NCBI RefSeq assembly: GCF_020906515.1 | Contig: NC_085850.1 | Coordinates: forward strand, 2,480,001-2,544,000 | Length of the DNA: 64,000 bases | Direction of reading: 5' to 3' | From: Vanrija pseudolonga | Taxonomy: Eukaryota; Basidiomycota; Tremellomycetes; Trichosporonales; Trichosporonaceae | In this document: positions 1-12,730 of the stretch, piece after piece | How positions within the stretch are numbered: position 1 is the first letter of the stretch | Layout of the letters: each line of letters begins with the position of its first letter | Position numbers and translations under genes: made by a program | Notes under the pieces: generated by a model | What the model was told of the DNA's origin: nothing | Database searches by the model: none | Seen by the model: only the letters and a program-made list of their open reading frames with translations

Positions 1-551
1 GGACTTGTGGGTTGTTGTGCAAGAGGTGTGTGAGGGCCCACCTTCGCAACGTGCATGGAGCTGCAGTCATCTCATGTCATCGGCCGGAGCATGAGTCAAG
101 ATGGCCAACTGGATTCAGCTCGGGCTTGGTCTCGACTTGCGGCGTGCACCCTCGCCGCGCCGATGGCGTGCGCTGCGGTGCTTGGGAGCCGGTGACGCCG
201 CCTTCTATTCTGTCGGTGGAGTGACGCCGCGGGTGCGGAGAGTTGACATGGCCGACGACTCGAAGGTTCAAGGCGAATCGTATGGGCACTCACTGAGTTG
301 CCCCCAAGGGGGACGGAGCTTGCTGGCTGTCTTGGTCAGAGGTGGCAGTCAGTCCCAACCCCACTCGCGAGGCCCAACCCGGGCCACCGCTCAGAAGTAC
401 TAGTACATGCCACACAACTCCTCCTATGAGATATGAACAGGCATCGTTGATATCACTCTGTGAGTGGACACTAGAAACACGCGATGACAATGGGGGCAGC
501 CAGCATGGGCTGCAAGGTAAGTGAATGTAGTATTGGCGGGGTGGGAGACGT
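1..551. other. Left-edge region without a supported gene
   Basis: Downstream flank of the leftward KDM5 gene, whose stop codon lies at 552-554. It probably holds that gene's 3' UTR. Short open frames exist on both strands, but none has a recognisable domain, convincing splice structure or family resemblance. Confidence 0.5.
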
Positions 552-3500
552 CTATCTCGGGCCAGCGACGTCAGCAGCAGCCGCCGGGGGCGATCTGTGG
601 GCGATGGGTGCAGGCGGGAGAGTCGCCGGAATGGACGCAGCGGCGTCCTCGAGGGCATGGTGGGGACGCTTGGCTGGTAGTGTGGGGACCGCAGGCTCCG
701 CAGAGAGAGGAGGGGGCAGACGGGCGGGTGGCAGAGGCCCGTCGGTGCGTGGGTGGTCGGGGGATCCGGTTCCCGGGGGCGAATGTGAGTGCGTGTTGTT
801 GCGTGGCGGCGAGGGGCCGCCTGCGCCGCCCGCACCACCTGCACCAGCGGCCACTTGGAACTGGGAGAACATGTCGCTATTCTGCCACGGCACAATCGAG
901 TGCGTGGGGTAATAGTAACGGCCGTTCTGGCGCACATTTTGCGCTGGGAGGTTCTGAGAGGGATGCGGAGCCGACTGGTGCGGAGGTGGCTGGTGCGAGG
1001 AGGGTGGTGGTGGGAGGAGATGGCTGTGCGGGGCCGGGTTTGGCGGAGGACTGTTGAATGCACCGCCGTTGACGGCGGCGACGACAGCGGGGTGAAGGGG
1101 CCGGGCGGGGGCGGCAGCCTGGGCGACTGGGGCACTAGTAGTACCGTTCGCATGGTGCGGTAGGCGCTCTGGAACAGGTTTGTTCGGAGGTGCGTCGCGG
1201 TGCTGCACCGTGGGAGGTGGTGGAGCAACCGGGGCTGGCGGTGCGACCTTCGGCGCCGCAGCAGCCTGTGGCGCCGGGTCCGTCTTCCTGCGCTTCCGCC
1301 TTCCGTCCGTCTCCTCCGGCTCAACCCAGACTGGTCGCTCAAAGTTGTCTGGAAGCGCGGGCGGGAAGAACCGGTGGCAGATGAGCACCACAGCGTCGGG
1401 GTTGGGCGGCATGCGAACGACGATAGGGTCTTCGGCATACGTGGCCATCGTCTTGCGCCAGTCGACGAAGTCGTCGGTGCCGACCTTGGCCTCCATCTGG
1501 ATACGGAGGTCAACGCCCTTGATGGGTGGCTTGCCGTCCTTGACCGTGCAGAAGGGGCAGCGCCAAGGCGTACCCTGCAATGCGCTCAGCGGGGCCTTGG
1601 CACACGACAGGTGGAAGCCCTGTGCGCATTTGGAGCACTCCACTGTGAGCAGGGCGTCAAGTGGCGGCACCCCGGCACACAGGCAAGCAAACTCTTTCGG
1701 GTAAACGCCGTTGACCTGGAACTTTGGTCTCCGAGCACGAGTTCTGGCGACCTTGCCGTTTGACACGCCGTTTGACAGGCCCTCGCGGAGGCGTCGGTAG
1801 AGCCACTCTTCGAAGACGACGTGCTCGTTGTCGGTCCTGTTGACCGCGTCGAGAACAACGGGCAGGGTCCACATCTTGCGGAGGAAGTGGCACACCTGCT
1901 CGACATTGACCTTTGTTCCGACCTTGTACGGGTCGATGTGAGGAACGAGCAGCGAGCAATAGCGCACCACCATGGCCAGTGTCGTCTCCAGGAGCCCAAA
2001 CTCTGGGGGCCGGATGACAAAGGCCCACTTGACAGGGTCCGCATAGCCGCCGAGGGTATTCAATGATGGGCGGTCATCGTACTGCAGGTTCTCACACATC
2101 TGGCAGCGGAATGTCTCGCTCGCAGTGGCGACTGCACGGGCGCTCGTGGCGCTTACACCCACACACTTGGGGTGATACGATCCGTTGCAAGTCTGACACA
2201 CGACCATGGTGGCAGTCGGAGCGTCACGGCAGAAGCAAGAGTGCTGGCTGTTTGGATAATCGTCATCCGGGTCAAGGTGTCCCTCGATCTCCGAGAGCAG
2301 AGTGGACAGCGACGCGTTGACTTTGTTGACCGGCACGTTGATGTACTCGGAGACCTCCTTGAGCCACTTGGCACTAAAGTCGAGCTCGCCTTGCAACTTG
2401 GTCACCTCGGGAATGTGAATGCGCTGAAGGGGGCCATGGGAGGCCTTTACAGCCTTGACGAGTCGTTGTGCGGATGCCATGGATCCGTTCGAAACGAGAA
2501 TCGAGTTGGCCGTCGTCTGCCAATGCAGAGCGGTCTTGCGCATGTTCTCAAGGTTGCGCATGGTCTCGAGCGAAGTAGGCGTGTACTCCTGTCCCTCGAT
2601 CAAGTTGCTGATGTCGCTAATTGCAATCGAATGCGAGGACAGGAGGTTGTCGACCTTGTGCTTCCACTGCGCACCCTTCTGCTCGCGCGCCCGGAGTTCA
2701 AGGACCGCATGATGGTCCTGGGGGATGCCAAACCGCTCCGCGTCGTCGAGAAGGTTGACGATGTCACTGTACTGCAACGCCCGGTCGTCGACCTCCTCCT
2801 CGACCTTGTGGTACCACTCCAGACGCGCGGCGATGGTGGACAGTGACGCGACCTCTGGAAGCTCCACATTGAGGCTTTCGCCGAGAATGATGGCCGTCTC
2901 ACACTGCTGGTAGGTGAGCTCCGAGTCGGGTGTGTTGAGAATCTCGTGAGCCTGGGCGCGGAAACTGTCGATGGAGGCAAGCGTTTGCTTAAGCTGAAGG
3001 ATCTCCGGGGCATCAAAGGCCAAGCGCTCCGCTTCATCAAGGAGAGCCTTGATGCCTTCAGGGCTGCGATCGACGTCCTCATCATCTGCGCCCTCGCTCT
3101 GGCGGCCCTTGCGGCGTCGTCCAGTGCTCTTACGCGTTCCAATGGCGATGGCGCGGTCGACCCAGGCGGAGGCACGAGTAGAGAACTGCCGCAACGCGTC
3201 GAGGTCGGGCAATGGGTATGCGATGCGCTCTCCGTCGGTCACAAGCTGTCGAATGGCCTTGAGTGGCGGACGAGCAACATCAAGCAGAGAGTCCAAGCGT
3301 GCCTGCCACTGTTCAGGCTGCGAGGCTCGCGCGACAACGGCGTCCAGGATATCTTCCAGCTGATTCTCGGAGAAACGCTTTCGGAGTATCTTGGTCGACC
3401 AGTCGTGGTTGCAAAGGAGCTCCCCGTGATCCAAACATGTCACAAGCTTGGTGCAGGTGCAAGTCACCTGAGAGAGGTAGCAGAAGCCCTTGCACACGCA

Positions 3501-6328
3501 GCACTGGTACTGCTCCTCAGGAACGTCCTCTTCGACCAGCGACTCCTTCAGATCGGGTACTGCCTCTCGCAGCCGCGTCCGGCGAGCGTTCTCGTCCGCA
3601 ACCATTCCTTTGAGCGAGTCCTGCAGCCTTTAAAGGTCAGAGAGCTTCAAATCATCCCACTCACCATAGAGCCGTCTTGATGGTGTCTGAGTACAGCGTG
3701 ATGGTGATCAGCAGCTCGTTGTGCGAGAAAACGGGAGCTTTGGAATGCTGCTTGTAACAGACAACCGACTCCTTGCCCTCAGGAAGCCAGTCAGGCAAGG
3801 CAAAGTTGACCGCCTCATTGAAGTTGAGCTGCACGGATGTCAGCCAGGAACAGCCACAGCCACTCACGCCGTGGTTGAAGCCACAGTGGTACGCCTTGGG
3901 GAAGGTGATGACAAACTCGTTTGGTCGCTGGTCACAAGCGTAGACATCGACGCCCTCCTGCTTCAACCGGCCGGGGTTCATCATTGTCACCAGCTGGTAG
4001 AGCAATGCTGGTTGCTGCTCAAACAGCTCTGGTGCCTCGCCCTTCATGGCCGCCTCGAGCTTGTGCGCATCGGCTCCAGGAACACCGTACCACGTCTTGG
4101 TTTCGCCCCAGAACACTGAAAAAAGTTAGTTCCCGGTCTCGAGTGCTCGACTCACTGTAGTTGACACTATACGTGTAGTGGTCCTCATTGTGCCAGCAGA
4201 AGGTCGAGAAGAGCATGCCGACGTAGATCCAAGGAACCGTCATGCCCGAAATATCAGACTTGATGTATCGCAGCAGCGAGTCCTGAACAATGGCCATGTT
4301 GTTCAGGTTCCAGGGGTCGTGAGCAAACGCGCTCGTGGGGTTGGTTTCGAGGGTTGGTGCGGCGCTACCGTGTGTAGTCGAGTGCACGTCTGCACCGTAT
4401 TCCACCTCCACGGTGTCGTCCTGGCTCTCCACAAGGCGCCAGAACTCGCGTTCTACATCTGCTTCGCTGACAGAGATATTGCCGACCTGGCGCGAGAACC
4501 GTCCTGGGGTGGAGTGGTTCTGGGCAAATCTGTTGAACCAGGCTTCTGTGAAAGCCGCATCTCGGGCCTGGAAGGTCGGGAGGGAGTGGTCTTCGCCTTC
4601 ATCAAAGCCGTAGTCGTCACCTGTTCCGAGCAGGCACGCTGTGCAGAACCACTCGTCGTTTGCTGGAACAGACGCTAGTGGTGGATCCAAGCAGTACGTG
4701 TGGAAACCGCGGTCGCATCCATCACAAAGAAGGATCTTGGAGGCGTGATTTCCAAGGCCGCAGATCTCGCAAACCTGCCACAGTCAGCACAGACCGCTGG
4801 TCGGACGACTCACCTCTCCCTTTTCATATTTGGTCGGGCCATCTGGCGATGAGGTGTTGGAGCCAGATCTCGAAGACTCGACATCACTCAATTCGGTGAG
4901 TTCACTCAGCTCAGTATCGCTGCTGCGACTACTGCTAGCCTTGGCCTGGCCCATGCCAGCCGGAATCGTGATTCGAATCTTGGCCGCTGGACCGAGTGCG
5001 CCGGATGCGGATGTAGACGACGGTCCAGCCTCAGCGCCCGTTGCCATGGAGTTGAGAACTGAAGGGGCGGACGACAGCGAGCCCATCCGCCCGCGGGGCG
5101 ACGTGCGCGGAGAAGGGCGCATGCCATTCATGCGACCCTGCGGTGCAGTCGTCGGTGTGCCAGGGGACATCTTGCCCGAGGCAGGCGGTGCCGAGTGCTG
5201 TTTCCCATTCGCGCTAGCATGAGGGAGGGGGGTTAACGGGGAGTCTGGCGAGTTCTTCGCACGCAGAGCAAAGAGCTCAAATGGCAGGATGATGCGTGTA
5301 TAGGCCGCTTTGACCTGCGGTGAAGACGTCGTATTGTACCCCAAGAGATCTGTGATTTTTGTCCAGGCCTTGAGGCGGTTGACCTCGTCGATGCCACCCA
5401 GCTTGTTGACCTCCTTGCGCAGCCTCCAGAGGTCCAAGAGCTTGCGATCAATGACGGGGATGTGCGCCTTCGAGTCTCCCTGCTGCATGTGGAACATGCT
5501 GAGCTGCTCCAGGAAGTTGATTTTTGCTCTTGACGCCGCCTCAATCGAGTTGAGCCTCTGCAATCTCGTCCTGAAGCGGAACGACTCGGTGTCGAGTTCA
5601 AAGGGCATCTGCCATCCTTCTGGGGGGACAATCTTGCAGATGCCGTACTTCTTCGCCTCTGGCGCGATGGACTCAATGTACGCCATAGGGTCTCGGAACT
5701 CGTCGGAGGTGGGCCTGTACTCGGGGCAGGTGGGGAGGTCGAAGAGACGAGGCTCGTTCGTGGGTCCGGGGTCGCTCGGGGCTGAGGTACGGACCGAGTG
5801 GATGTCGAACGGAGGGTTGACCACCTGCGGCTTCTTGAGCGGGTTGCGCGACACGGACGGGCCTGCTGGCGGCGGCGGTGGGGGCACAAACGAGGTGGCG
5901 GCCGGAGCGGACGCGACGGCGGTAGGAGTGCCCGCACGGTCAATCTTGTTCATTGCCTCGACTTTGGACTTGCGCTGCGAGCGCCCGCCAGCGTCGGGCT
6001 CCTCCTTGACGATGGTTGTGGGCTGGGAACCGACCTCGGGGAAGGTGAGGCATGTCACAAACGTCGGCTTTCGCTTCTTGGTCTCCGACTTTAGGCGTGA
6101 TGCAGACGCTGGGGTCGATGGGTTCTGGGGGTTCTCGCTCGATGCCTTGCCTGATAGTGAGCGCGTGGATCTCGCGGGCGTCTGTGGTTGGGGTGGCTGC
6201 TGCTTTGTGGGTGAGCGGCGACTACTGGTCCTCCGGCTGTCTGTCGACAAGGGCGGTGACGGGCCCTTTGGAACCGGGGTTGAAGCGCCTGTTGCGGCTG
6301 CTGCGGGTACTGCGTCGTCGATGGCCAT
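552..6328 (-). CDS. KDM5/JARID1-type histone H3K4 demethylase (Rum1/Lid2-like)
   Basis: Nuclear Fe(II)/2-oxoglutarate dioxygenase family that removes methyl groups from histone H3 lysine 4. Five exons (6328-4814, 4774-4156, 4115-3868, 3828-3665, 3627-552) give 1873 residues in phase. Domain order is complete for KDM5: JmjN near 195-235 ([10 protein letters not shown]), ARID near 265-350 ([13 protein letters not shown]), PHD1 near 505-555 ([20 protein letters not shown]), JmjC near 650-820, C5HC2 zinc finger near 885-945, PLU-1-like helical region, PHD2 near 1305 and PHD3 near 1495, then a Pro/Ala-rich tail of about 300 residues. The JmjC iron ligands are seen as WHNED and the His of [12 protein letters not shown], so it should be catalytically competent. 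The start at 6328 (MAIDDAV) was chosen because the frame upstream is short and not conserved-looking; an ATG at 6370 in the same frame is the alternative. The 39-nt intron 3829-3867 is stop-free and in frame. Confidence 0.93.
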
Positions 6329-7113
6329 GTTGGCTCGACTTGGGGGCTTAGGGTGTGGAGGCCTATGCAAGTGCTTGTGATTTCGGGTCGGGTGTAGGCA
6401 ATGTGGTTAAAAGTGGGGAGAGAGTGCTGCTGCAGTTGGTTGATGAACAATGCAGTCGTGAGCCACTTTGCGAAATGGGCGAAGGCCGAGGGAGGGCAGG
6501 CGGGCAGTGCAAAGTAGGAGTTTAACGAGTGTCGATGGGATCCTTGTCTCTTTTGCTGCTTCCTGTGCTGCAAGGCCGACAAGTTGTGGAATAGGTGGTG
6601 GATTGTATGCGGTGGTAGTTGTGGTTGTGGTGCATGAGGTGGCCGTTGCGCTGTGCATCCGTCGAGATTGTAATTGCCCGGAGTCGTCGCAGTGTGCCCC
6701 GCCTGCTGCCTGTGTCCTTCCCTCCTGGCTGTGTCTCTCTCACTCACTCCCTCCCCCCGCCAAGTTCAATGTTCGCCGCCGCCGCCGCTCGCGTCGACTC
6801 CCTCCGCTATCGTTATCATTTAGCACTCGTGGCACTTTTCAACGATCGCCGGAAAAGGAAATTATGCGTGTCACACTAACCACTTACAACACGTCATTGT
6901 TAGTCGACTTTTGCCACGTGGGTATGCTCCCGTTTGACAAGTGTCTGCGTCACCAGCACGTCACATCGGGTCCGACTTCGTACTCGAGTTGGCATTGACG
7001 ACGAGCGGAGTCGGGTTGCCAGTTGCCAGCTGCCAGTGGCTGTGGGTGTGGCTTGGTGGCATCGTTGGATTCGCTGGTCACCGAGGAAGACCACAACCCA
7101 ACACCCACACCCC

Positions 7114-7117
<4 letters not shown>

Positions 7118-7148
<31 letters not shown>
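7118..7148. repeat. CGG trinucleotide microsatellite
   Basis: About ten uninterrupted CGG units in the KDM5-RhoGEF intergenic region. It is not in any supported coding frame. Such tracts are length-variable between strains and can form stable RNA or DNA structures. Confidence 0.9.
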
Positions 7149-8792
7149 ATCGACCGCAGTCCGTGTCCGTCCTGCATCGGCCTTTCTCACTCAATCAACG
7201 CGCTGTCGTCGTCGTTGCTACCCCTGTCGTACCTGTTACTCATCCCGGGACCTTTGTCTTGGGAGCGAGCACCTTGGACCTACAATGCCCACCTTTTCGA
7301 TGTGCAGACCGCATCTCGAGGACCGCGGATTAACGCTTCGCCTCGCAACTCGTCCGGTAAAGACGCGTGTTCGCGTCATGCAGGACATTCACAAACGTTG
7401 TTGCATGCTTCTGCTCTGAAACGCTGTTGACGGCAGCAGCCCTCGTTTACTGCTGTACGCCTCGCCTCGCGCCTCGCTAAAGCACGACGCGGTTGACGCT
7501 GACTGACGCTGGTCTCGACCCGGGCCTGCGGGCCATGACTTGACAGTGACTGTCTGCGGGCCGTTCCCAAACGGTCGGGCACCCTGTGTAGTGTGCACGA
7601 ATATGATGGTAGCTAGCCTTAGTGCCAGGCCCAACGTAGCAAACGCGTATTTGATTAAAGGTGATTGTCTGCAGTCTTGCACTGTGACACGCCAGGGTCA
7701 AGGGCTCTCAGGACGGCCGTCAGTATGCCAGGAGCCAGGAGCACGGCGCGACTTTGGTTTGCATAGGCCACCCGCGTTCCGGGGGATTTTGATGCCAGGA
7801 ATGTTTGTAGACGCGCGGAGAGATGGGCGCGTCAACCCCGCCGTCAACAAACAACACCCAGGGTCGACTGACGCCGGTTACCCTGACGCTGCACGAGCCT
7901 GTTTGGAACGAACAATGCAGTACGCGCAGTACGGCCTCGCGAGTCGCCCCTTACATGCACCCTCTTTGCGCCCAGTGTGACGTGCGTGTTTCATCAAAGT
8001 GCTCTGCTGAGGGCCAAAGGAGGCAGGCCATCGGCGTCGCCCACCATCACCACCCGGCACCCGGCACCCCTTCGGCTCGCCTTACCAAACGTTCGTTCCT
8101 TGCCACTAGACTTGCGTCTGGCGCCTCGCCAAGCATGCAAGGCCGGCGCGCGCACGAGGTGGACCGAGGCATGATGGGACGGGCTGCAGTCCGACTGTCC
8201 TCGTCGTGCACGTTGCTTCTGCAGACTCGCCCGCTAAGCTTCTGACGCGGCGCCAGACAGGTGGAGGAGCCCTGCTGGCCCTCGCTCACTTTCCTGGGTG
8301 GCCGTGACGGCCGCCGCGCTGCCTCTCACACCCAGGTTGGGCCGAACCCCGTACCCGACCCAGCCCACCGCCGAGCCATGACAAGTCCGAGGTGCAGGCG
8401 CGAGGCAGAGAGAGAGCTAAGACTAATGGCACTGGTACTTCCGTTTGAACTCGGTGCAAATTACGCTTGTAAACCATCTCGTTCTGACAGAGCGCGCGCG
8501 CTGAATCGCCGCTCATTGCTGTTGTCGAGCGCGTGCATGGGCCTCGCGACTTGATGCCCCTCTCTTGTCACTTGTCGTTGTTGTACCGTACCTAAATCGT
8601 TTGTTGTTGTTAGTATTACTACTTGTCAATGCAAGGCACGTTACGCGCGCCTCTGTCAGAGCAGCAGCAGCAGGAGCAGTATCCAGTTCGACCCCGTCAG
8701 TTGGGACGATCCCATCTGGACCCAAGTTGGTCGATCGCGACCCTTTGTCGTCGTCGCGCTTCTGGGTTTCCTTGGCTCGTTCACCTCGCAGG

Positions 8793-8848
8793 CCCTCCCC
8801 CTCCCCCTCCCCCTCCCCCTCCCCCTCCCCCTCCCCCTCCCCCTCCCT
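8793..8848. repeat. CTCCCC hexanucleotide microsatellite
   Basis: About nine tandem CTCCCC units, giving a pure pyrimidine strand of more than 50 bases about 600 bp upstream of the RhoGEF start codon. Polypyrimidine/polypurine tracts of this kind can form H-DNA or G-quadruplex on the G-rich strand and often lie in fungal promoters. Confidence 0.9.
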
Positions 8849-9449
8849 TCCTTCCCCTTAGCAAAGACGAGTTTTGAACCCTTTGGTTCCGGGGGCGGCG
8901 GCCAAACCACGCAACAGCGACAACCACCACTTGCACACCTCGCTCCTCCGCCTGGACTACTTGCTGCCTGACTGCGGCTGCTGCCTGGCTGCCTACCTAC
9001 CTGCATACCTGCTTGTCTCAGCTTGCACCCCTGCCTGCTGCTGCTACCACCACACCCCGGCACACCCGTCTCAACCTCGCCGTCCACTACCCACACCACA
9101 CCCACCCAAACCAAACCAAACCCAATACACCAAACCCACTCGTCGATTCACTCGTTGCTGCCTGGGCCTGCTGCACTGCGCGCGCGCGTTGCCTGGCACA
9201 CACTCTCTCTCCACCTCTCTCTCTCCTCCCCCTTCGCTTGTCGCCCGTCGCCCTCGCCCTCTCGGCCTCGACTCGCCTTGCACGCATCGCGACAGACTGG
9301 CGACTTGTATCAACAACACGAAAAGCCAAAACCTCAACATCCATACATAGATTATACCCCACCCCACACCCACTCCTACACATTCACATACACTTCTCGA
9401 CAACCACCTTCCCCCTTCCCCCCTCCCCCTCCCGCCCCGCATCACACAG

Positions 9450-12400
9450 ATGTACGCACCGGCACCGTCGGCGGCATCGTACCAACCAGCGGCGGGCCCG
9501 TCACGGACGGCCCTCCCAATGTCTTCCTTCCCGTCACCCTCAGTCACGCAACAGCGTCAGCGGCCAAATCTAGACCAAGTCGCATCTTGGAACGAGCTCA
9601 ACGGCTACGGACAAGCACCCTCAAGCTACAACGCAGGCCCAATGTCCCAGCCCCAGTCGTCGTCCCAAGGCGCAAACGGCGTCGGCGTCCGACGAGGACC
9701 GTCCGTGGACGAGTCCCAAGCGAAGCGCAACCCCCTCGATGACCTTGTCGAGACGGAAAAGGTCTACGTCGAGCAGCTGACGCTTGTCATTCGGGTGAGT
9801 ACAGACCCCGTCCTCGGCGTCTTGCTAAGCTCCCCCTCCAGCGTGTCGCTGCCGCCTGGTCAAGACGCAACCTCCCACCCCCAAAGCTCGACGCCATGTT
9901 CCGCTGCATCGAGGCAGTGTACAGGGCCAACCGTGCCTTTGCCGTGGTAAGCACCTCGGGTCGAGTTAAGGCCGTCTTTGTCCTAGGGGTAAGCTGACAC
10001 CTTTTGCTACAGCGGTTGAAGGACATTGCAGCCAACCCTGCCAATGCAAAGGCGCTGGGAGACTTGCTGATGCGATGGGTGCGTGGCTGGCTTTCGCACC
10101 GTCGCACGTTCCTTTCATGGGCTGACCTGGTGATATCAGATTGATGACCTCGAGCCCTCATATGGCCGCTACGGCACCATCTACCTCTCCGGCTTCGACT
10201 CGTACCAGCCCGTCTCGGGAAACCCAGGCCTCGCACCGATTCTCGATGAGGTGACAATCTCGTGTCCACCCTCGCCGCCCGTGCAGCGTTGGACTCTGGA
10301 CGCACTCTTCATTCTTCCCTACACTCGCTTGCGGTACTACCGAAAGCTCTACACTCGTCTCCTCAAGAACACTCAGGAGGGACGCAGCGACCACAGGCTT
10401 CTCGCCAACGCCAACGAGCGTCTTGAGACTCTGATCGCAGACGTTGAACGCAGGCTGGAGCTCGATGTCTCAGAGGAAGACCCTGCAACCGCCAACCCGA
10501 ACGGCCGCGCCGCCGCCCCTGCCCTGGAGCAGGCTTGGCCGAATGAGAAGCAGCAACTCCAGTCTCGCAACAGCGGAGGTAACGGTAGCTCGGCGGACAC
10601 ACACTCGCAGTAAGTCGGTGGTGACCGCAGATCTGGGCTGCTATACGCGTATTAACTAAATCGAGGGCTTCGTCTTCGTTCACCAGTCGCAAGGAAAGCA
10701 GCCGCACCTCTGCTACCTCCGCACCGCCAAGCACTGCAGCCTCCCCTGGCCGCGCCCCTCCCTTGACCGTGACAACTGCGGACTCTCCGATCACTGACTT
10801 GGAGCTCCGCATCGACACGGAGCGCACCATCGATCTGTTCAGCATGCAACCAAGGGTGAGTCGGGGTGGTGGTCGTGCTGGCGAGACAGTGGACTGACTC
10901 GGTATTAGAAATGCAAGCTGCAGATGAACGCCCCAGGCCTTACCTACTCGCGCCTCGTCCGCTCATCTCACGACGCGACCGTCTTCTTCACGCCTTCGTC
11001 GACCGGCCAGCAGGTGGTCCACCGCCGCGCCCACATCTTCATCCTCACCGACCTCTTTCTGATCACTGACCGTATGGAGGCCAGTGAGAAGGCAGCCAAG
11101 GCGCAGCAGGTCGCACGAGAGCAGCCAGAACGCGTCGGAGAGCGAGGTCCCATGCCGGAGATGTGGTTGGCCTACCCGCCGCTGGCGGGTAAGCACTTGA
11201 TGGTCGTGGAGGGCCAGCAGAGTAAGTAGACACCGGGAGACCTTGAACACTCGCTAACATGAGCAGGCAATGTCCTCGCTGTGACCGTCATGCGAAAGGA
11301 GACGTTTGTCATCCACGCAACCTCGGAGATTGAGCGCGACCAGATGGTCAAGAGCATCCAAGAGTGCATCGACTTTGCTTCTGGCAGTAAGTAGCGCACC
11401 CTGGCGTGCTGGAAACGTAACGCGAGTCTGACACAAACGTGCAGAGTCCCGCACTGCTCCGCCCACACCCGTTTTGCCTTCGCCCGTGTCCCACACGCCA
11501 CCCATGGCCAACACGCCTCCGATGCCTTCGATGGATGGTCCTCGCTCGGTGCCTAGGATCGACACCAACCCTCCCGCGCGCTACCCCAGCCCCATGTCTC
11601 CCGTCTCCAACAGCTCGCACGGCCATTACCCAGATGCAAGCTTGACGGGCCACATGCAAAACATGTCGCTCAACCAGGGCGGCGACTGGACCAACCCGAA
11701 CCCGTCAGGACCTCCGCCTAGAGGTGCCAGCCTTCGTGGTCGCAACGACAACACGCTGTCTCCTGGACAGATGATGTCTCCGGGAGCGATGCCTGGTCAA
11801 CACCCACCGTCGCCAATGATGCCTGAGAACCCCCGTGCCATCTCGACGCGGTCGGCCCAGTCCAACTTCTCTGCTGTCTCGGCTCTGTCAACGCAGTCTA
11901 TGCCTCCAAACATGAACCGCCCACCGCCTCAGCCGATGTACAATGGCCAGCAGGGCCCGTACAGCGACCAGGGTCAGTTTGGCAACATGGCACCGCCACC
12001 AGTTCCCAAGGGCCCAGCTCAAGGTGGCCCCTCGTACAATGACTTTGCGGCGCCGACACCGCGCGGCCCACCTGGACCACCACAGGGCCAGGGGATCCGC
12101 CTTCGCGACGACCTGCCCCCCATTCCCCAGATCCGTGCCAACGGCTCACATCTCTCGGACGTTGGCGCGCCGTCTGGCTACCCGGACCACTTCCAGCATG
12201 CGCCGCCTATGCGGTCGCGCTCTGCCGAGCCATTCCGTCCACCCGAGGCTGTGCAGGCACCGTCAGCGCGGATGGGGACGTTCCACGAGATGCCGCAGCA
12301 CCAATACCAGCAGCAGCAGCAACAGCAGTACCCGGACGAGGATGACTCTCCTCCGGCCTCTCCGACCGAGGAGGTGATCACTGCACTGTCAGGCCCTACG

Positions 12401-12730
12401 ACTGTCACGGCTCAGATGAAGTGCAAGCTCTTCCTCAACAACGGTCACCAGCAGTGGAAGTCGCTCGGCTCGGCCAAGCTCAAGCTCTTTGTTGAGCAGG
12501 CGCGCAACGTCAAGCAGCTCGTTATCGAGTCAAACAAGAAGGTGCTCGTCTCAACCATCGTCCTGACGGACGGCGTGGAGCGCGTTGGACGAACCGGCGT
12601 TGCGATCGAGCTTTCGACCAACGGCCAGCGCTCTGGTCATGTTTACATGATTCAACTTCGGAACGACGCCTCTGCCGATGGCCTGCACGAGTCGCTCCTC
12701 GCTGGTTCGGATCGTGCACGCAACCACTAA
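9450..12730 (+). CDS. Rho guanine nucleotide exchange factor, DH-PH with C-terminal RanBD-like domain
   Basis: Expected to load GTP on a Rho/Rac/Cdc42-type GTPase in polarity or cell-wall signalling; the exact GTPase cannot be told from sequence. Eight exons (9450-9794, 9842-9946, 10013-10078, 10140-10609, 10687-10855, 10909-11221, 11267-11386, 11445-12730) join in phase to 957 residues. After a disordered N-terminus of about 90 residues comes the DH domain (LDDLVETEKVYVEQLTLVIR at its first helix, PYTRLRYYRKLYTRLLK in the last conserved region), then a PH domain (HIFILTDLFLITDRM, ending in a helix with IQECIDFA). A long Pro/Gly/Ser-rich segment with a poly-Gln run near 12310 follows. The last 110 residues (KCKLFLNNGHQQWKSLGSAK) look like a RanBP1/EVH-type PH fold. 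First ATG of the frame is used. Confidence 0.88.

Larger units (their letters stand above)
6329..9449. other. Long divergent intergenic region (3.1 kb)
   Basis: Lies between the leftward KDM5 gene and the rightward RhoGEF gene and must carry both promoters and 5' UTRs. It holds a CGG repeat and a CTCCCC repeat (listed separately) and pyrimidine-rich stretches just before the RhoGEF start, as is common in fungal promoters. Many short open frames occur on both strands, none with a recognisable family. No tRNA B-box was seen. Confidence 0.5.

Noticed and set aside
290-1513. 407-codon minus-strand frame overlapping the KDM5 C-terminus
   Set aside because: Another frame of the Pro-rich KDM5 tail; composed of Arg/Ser/Pro with no domain.
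8793-8848. CTCCCC array as a CRISPR or telomere-like repeat
   Set aside because: The units are direct hexamers with no spacers, and it is interstitial with no telomere-type unit; an ordinary microsatellite.
6329-9449. tRNA genes in the long intergenic region
   Set aside because: Neither strand shows a GGTTCGAnnCC B-box with a cloverleaf around it; the same scan elsewhere in the window was also negative.
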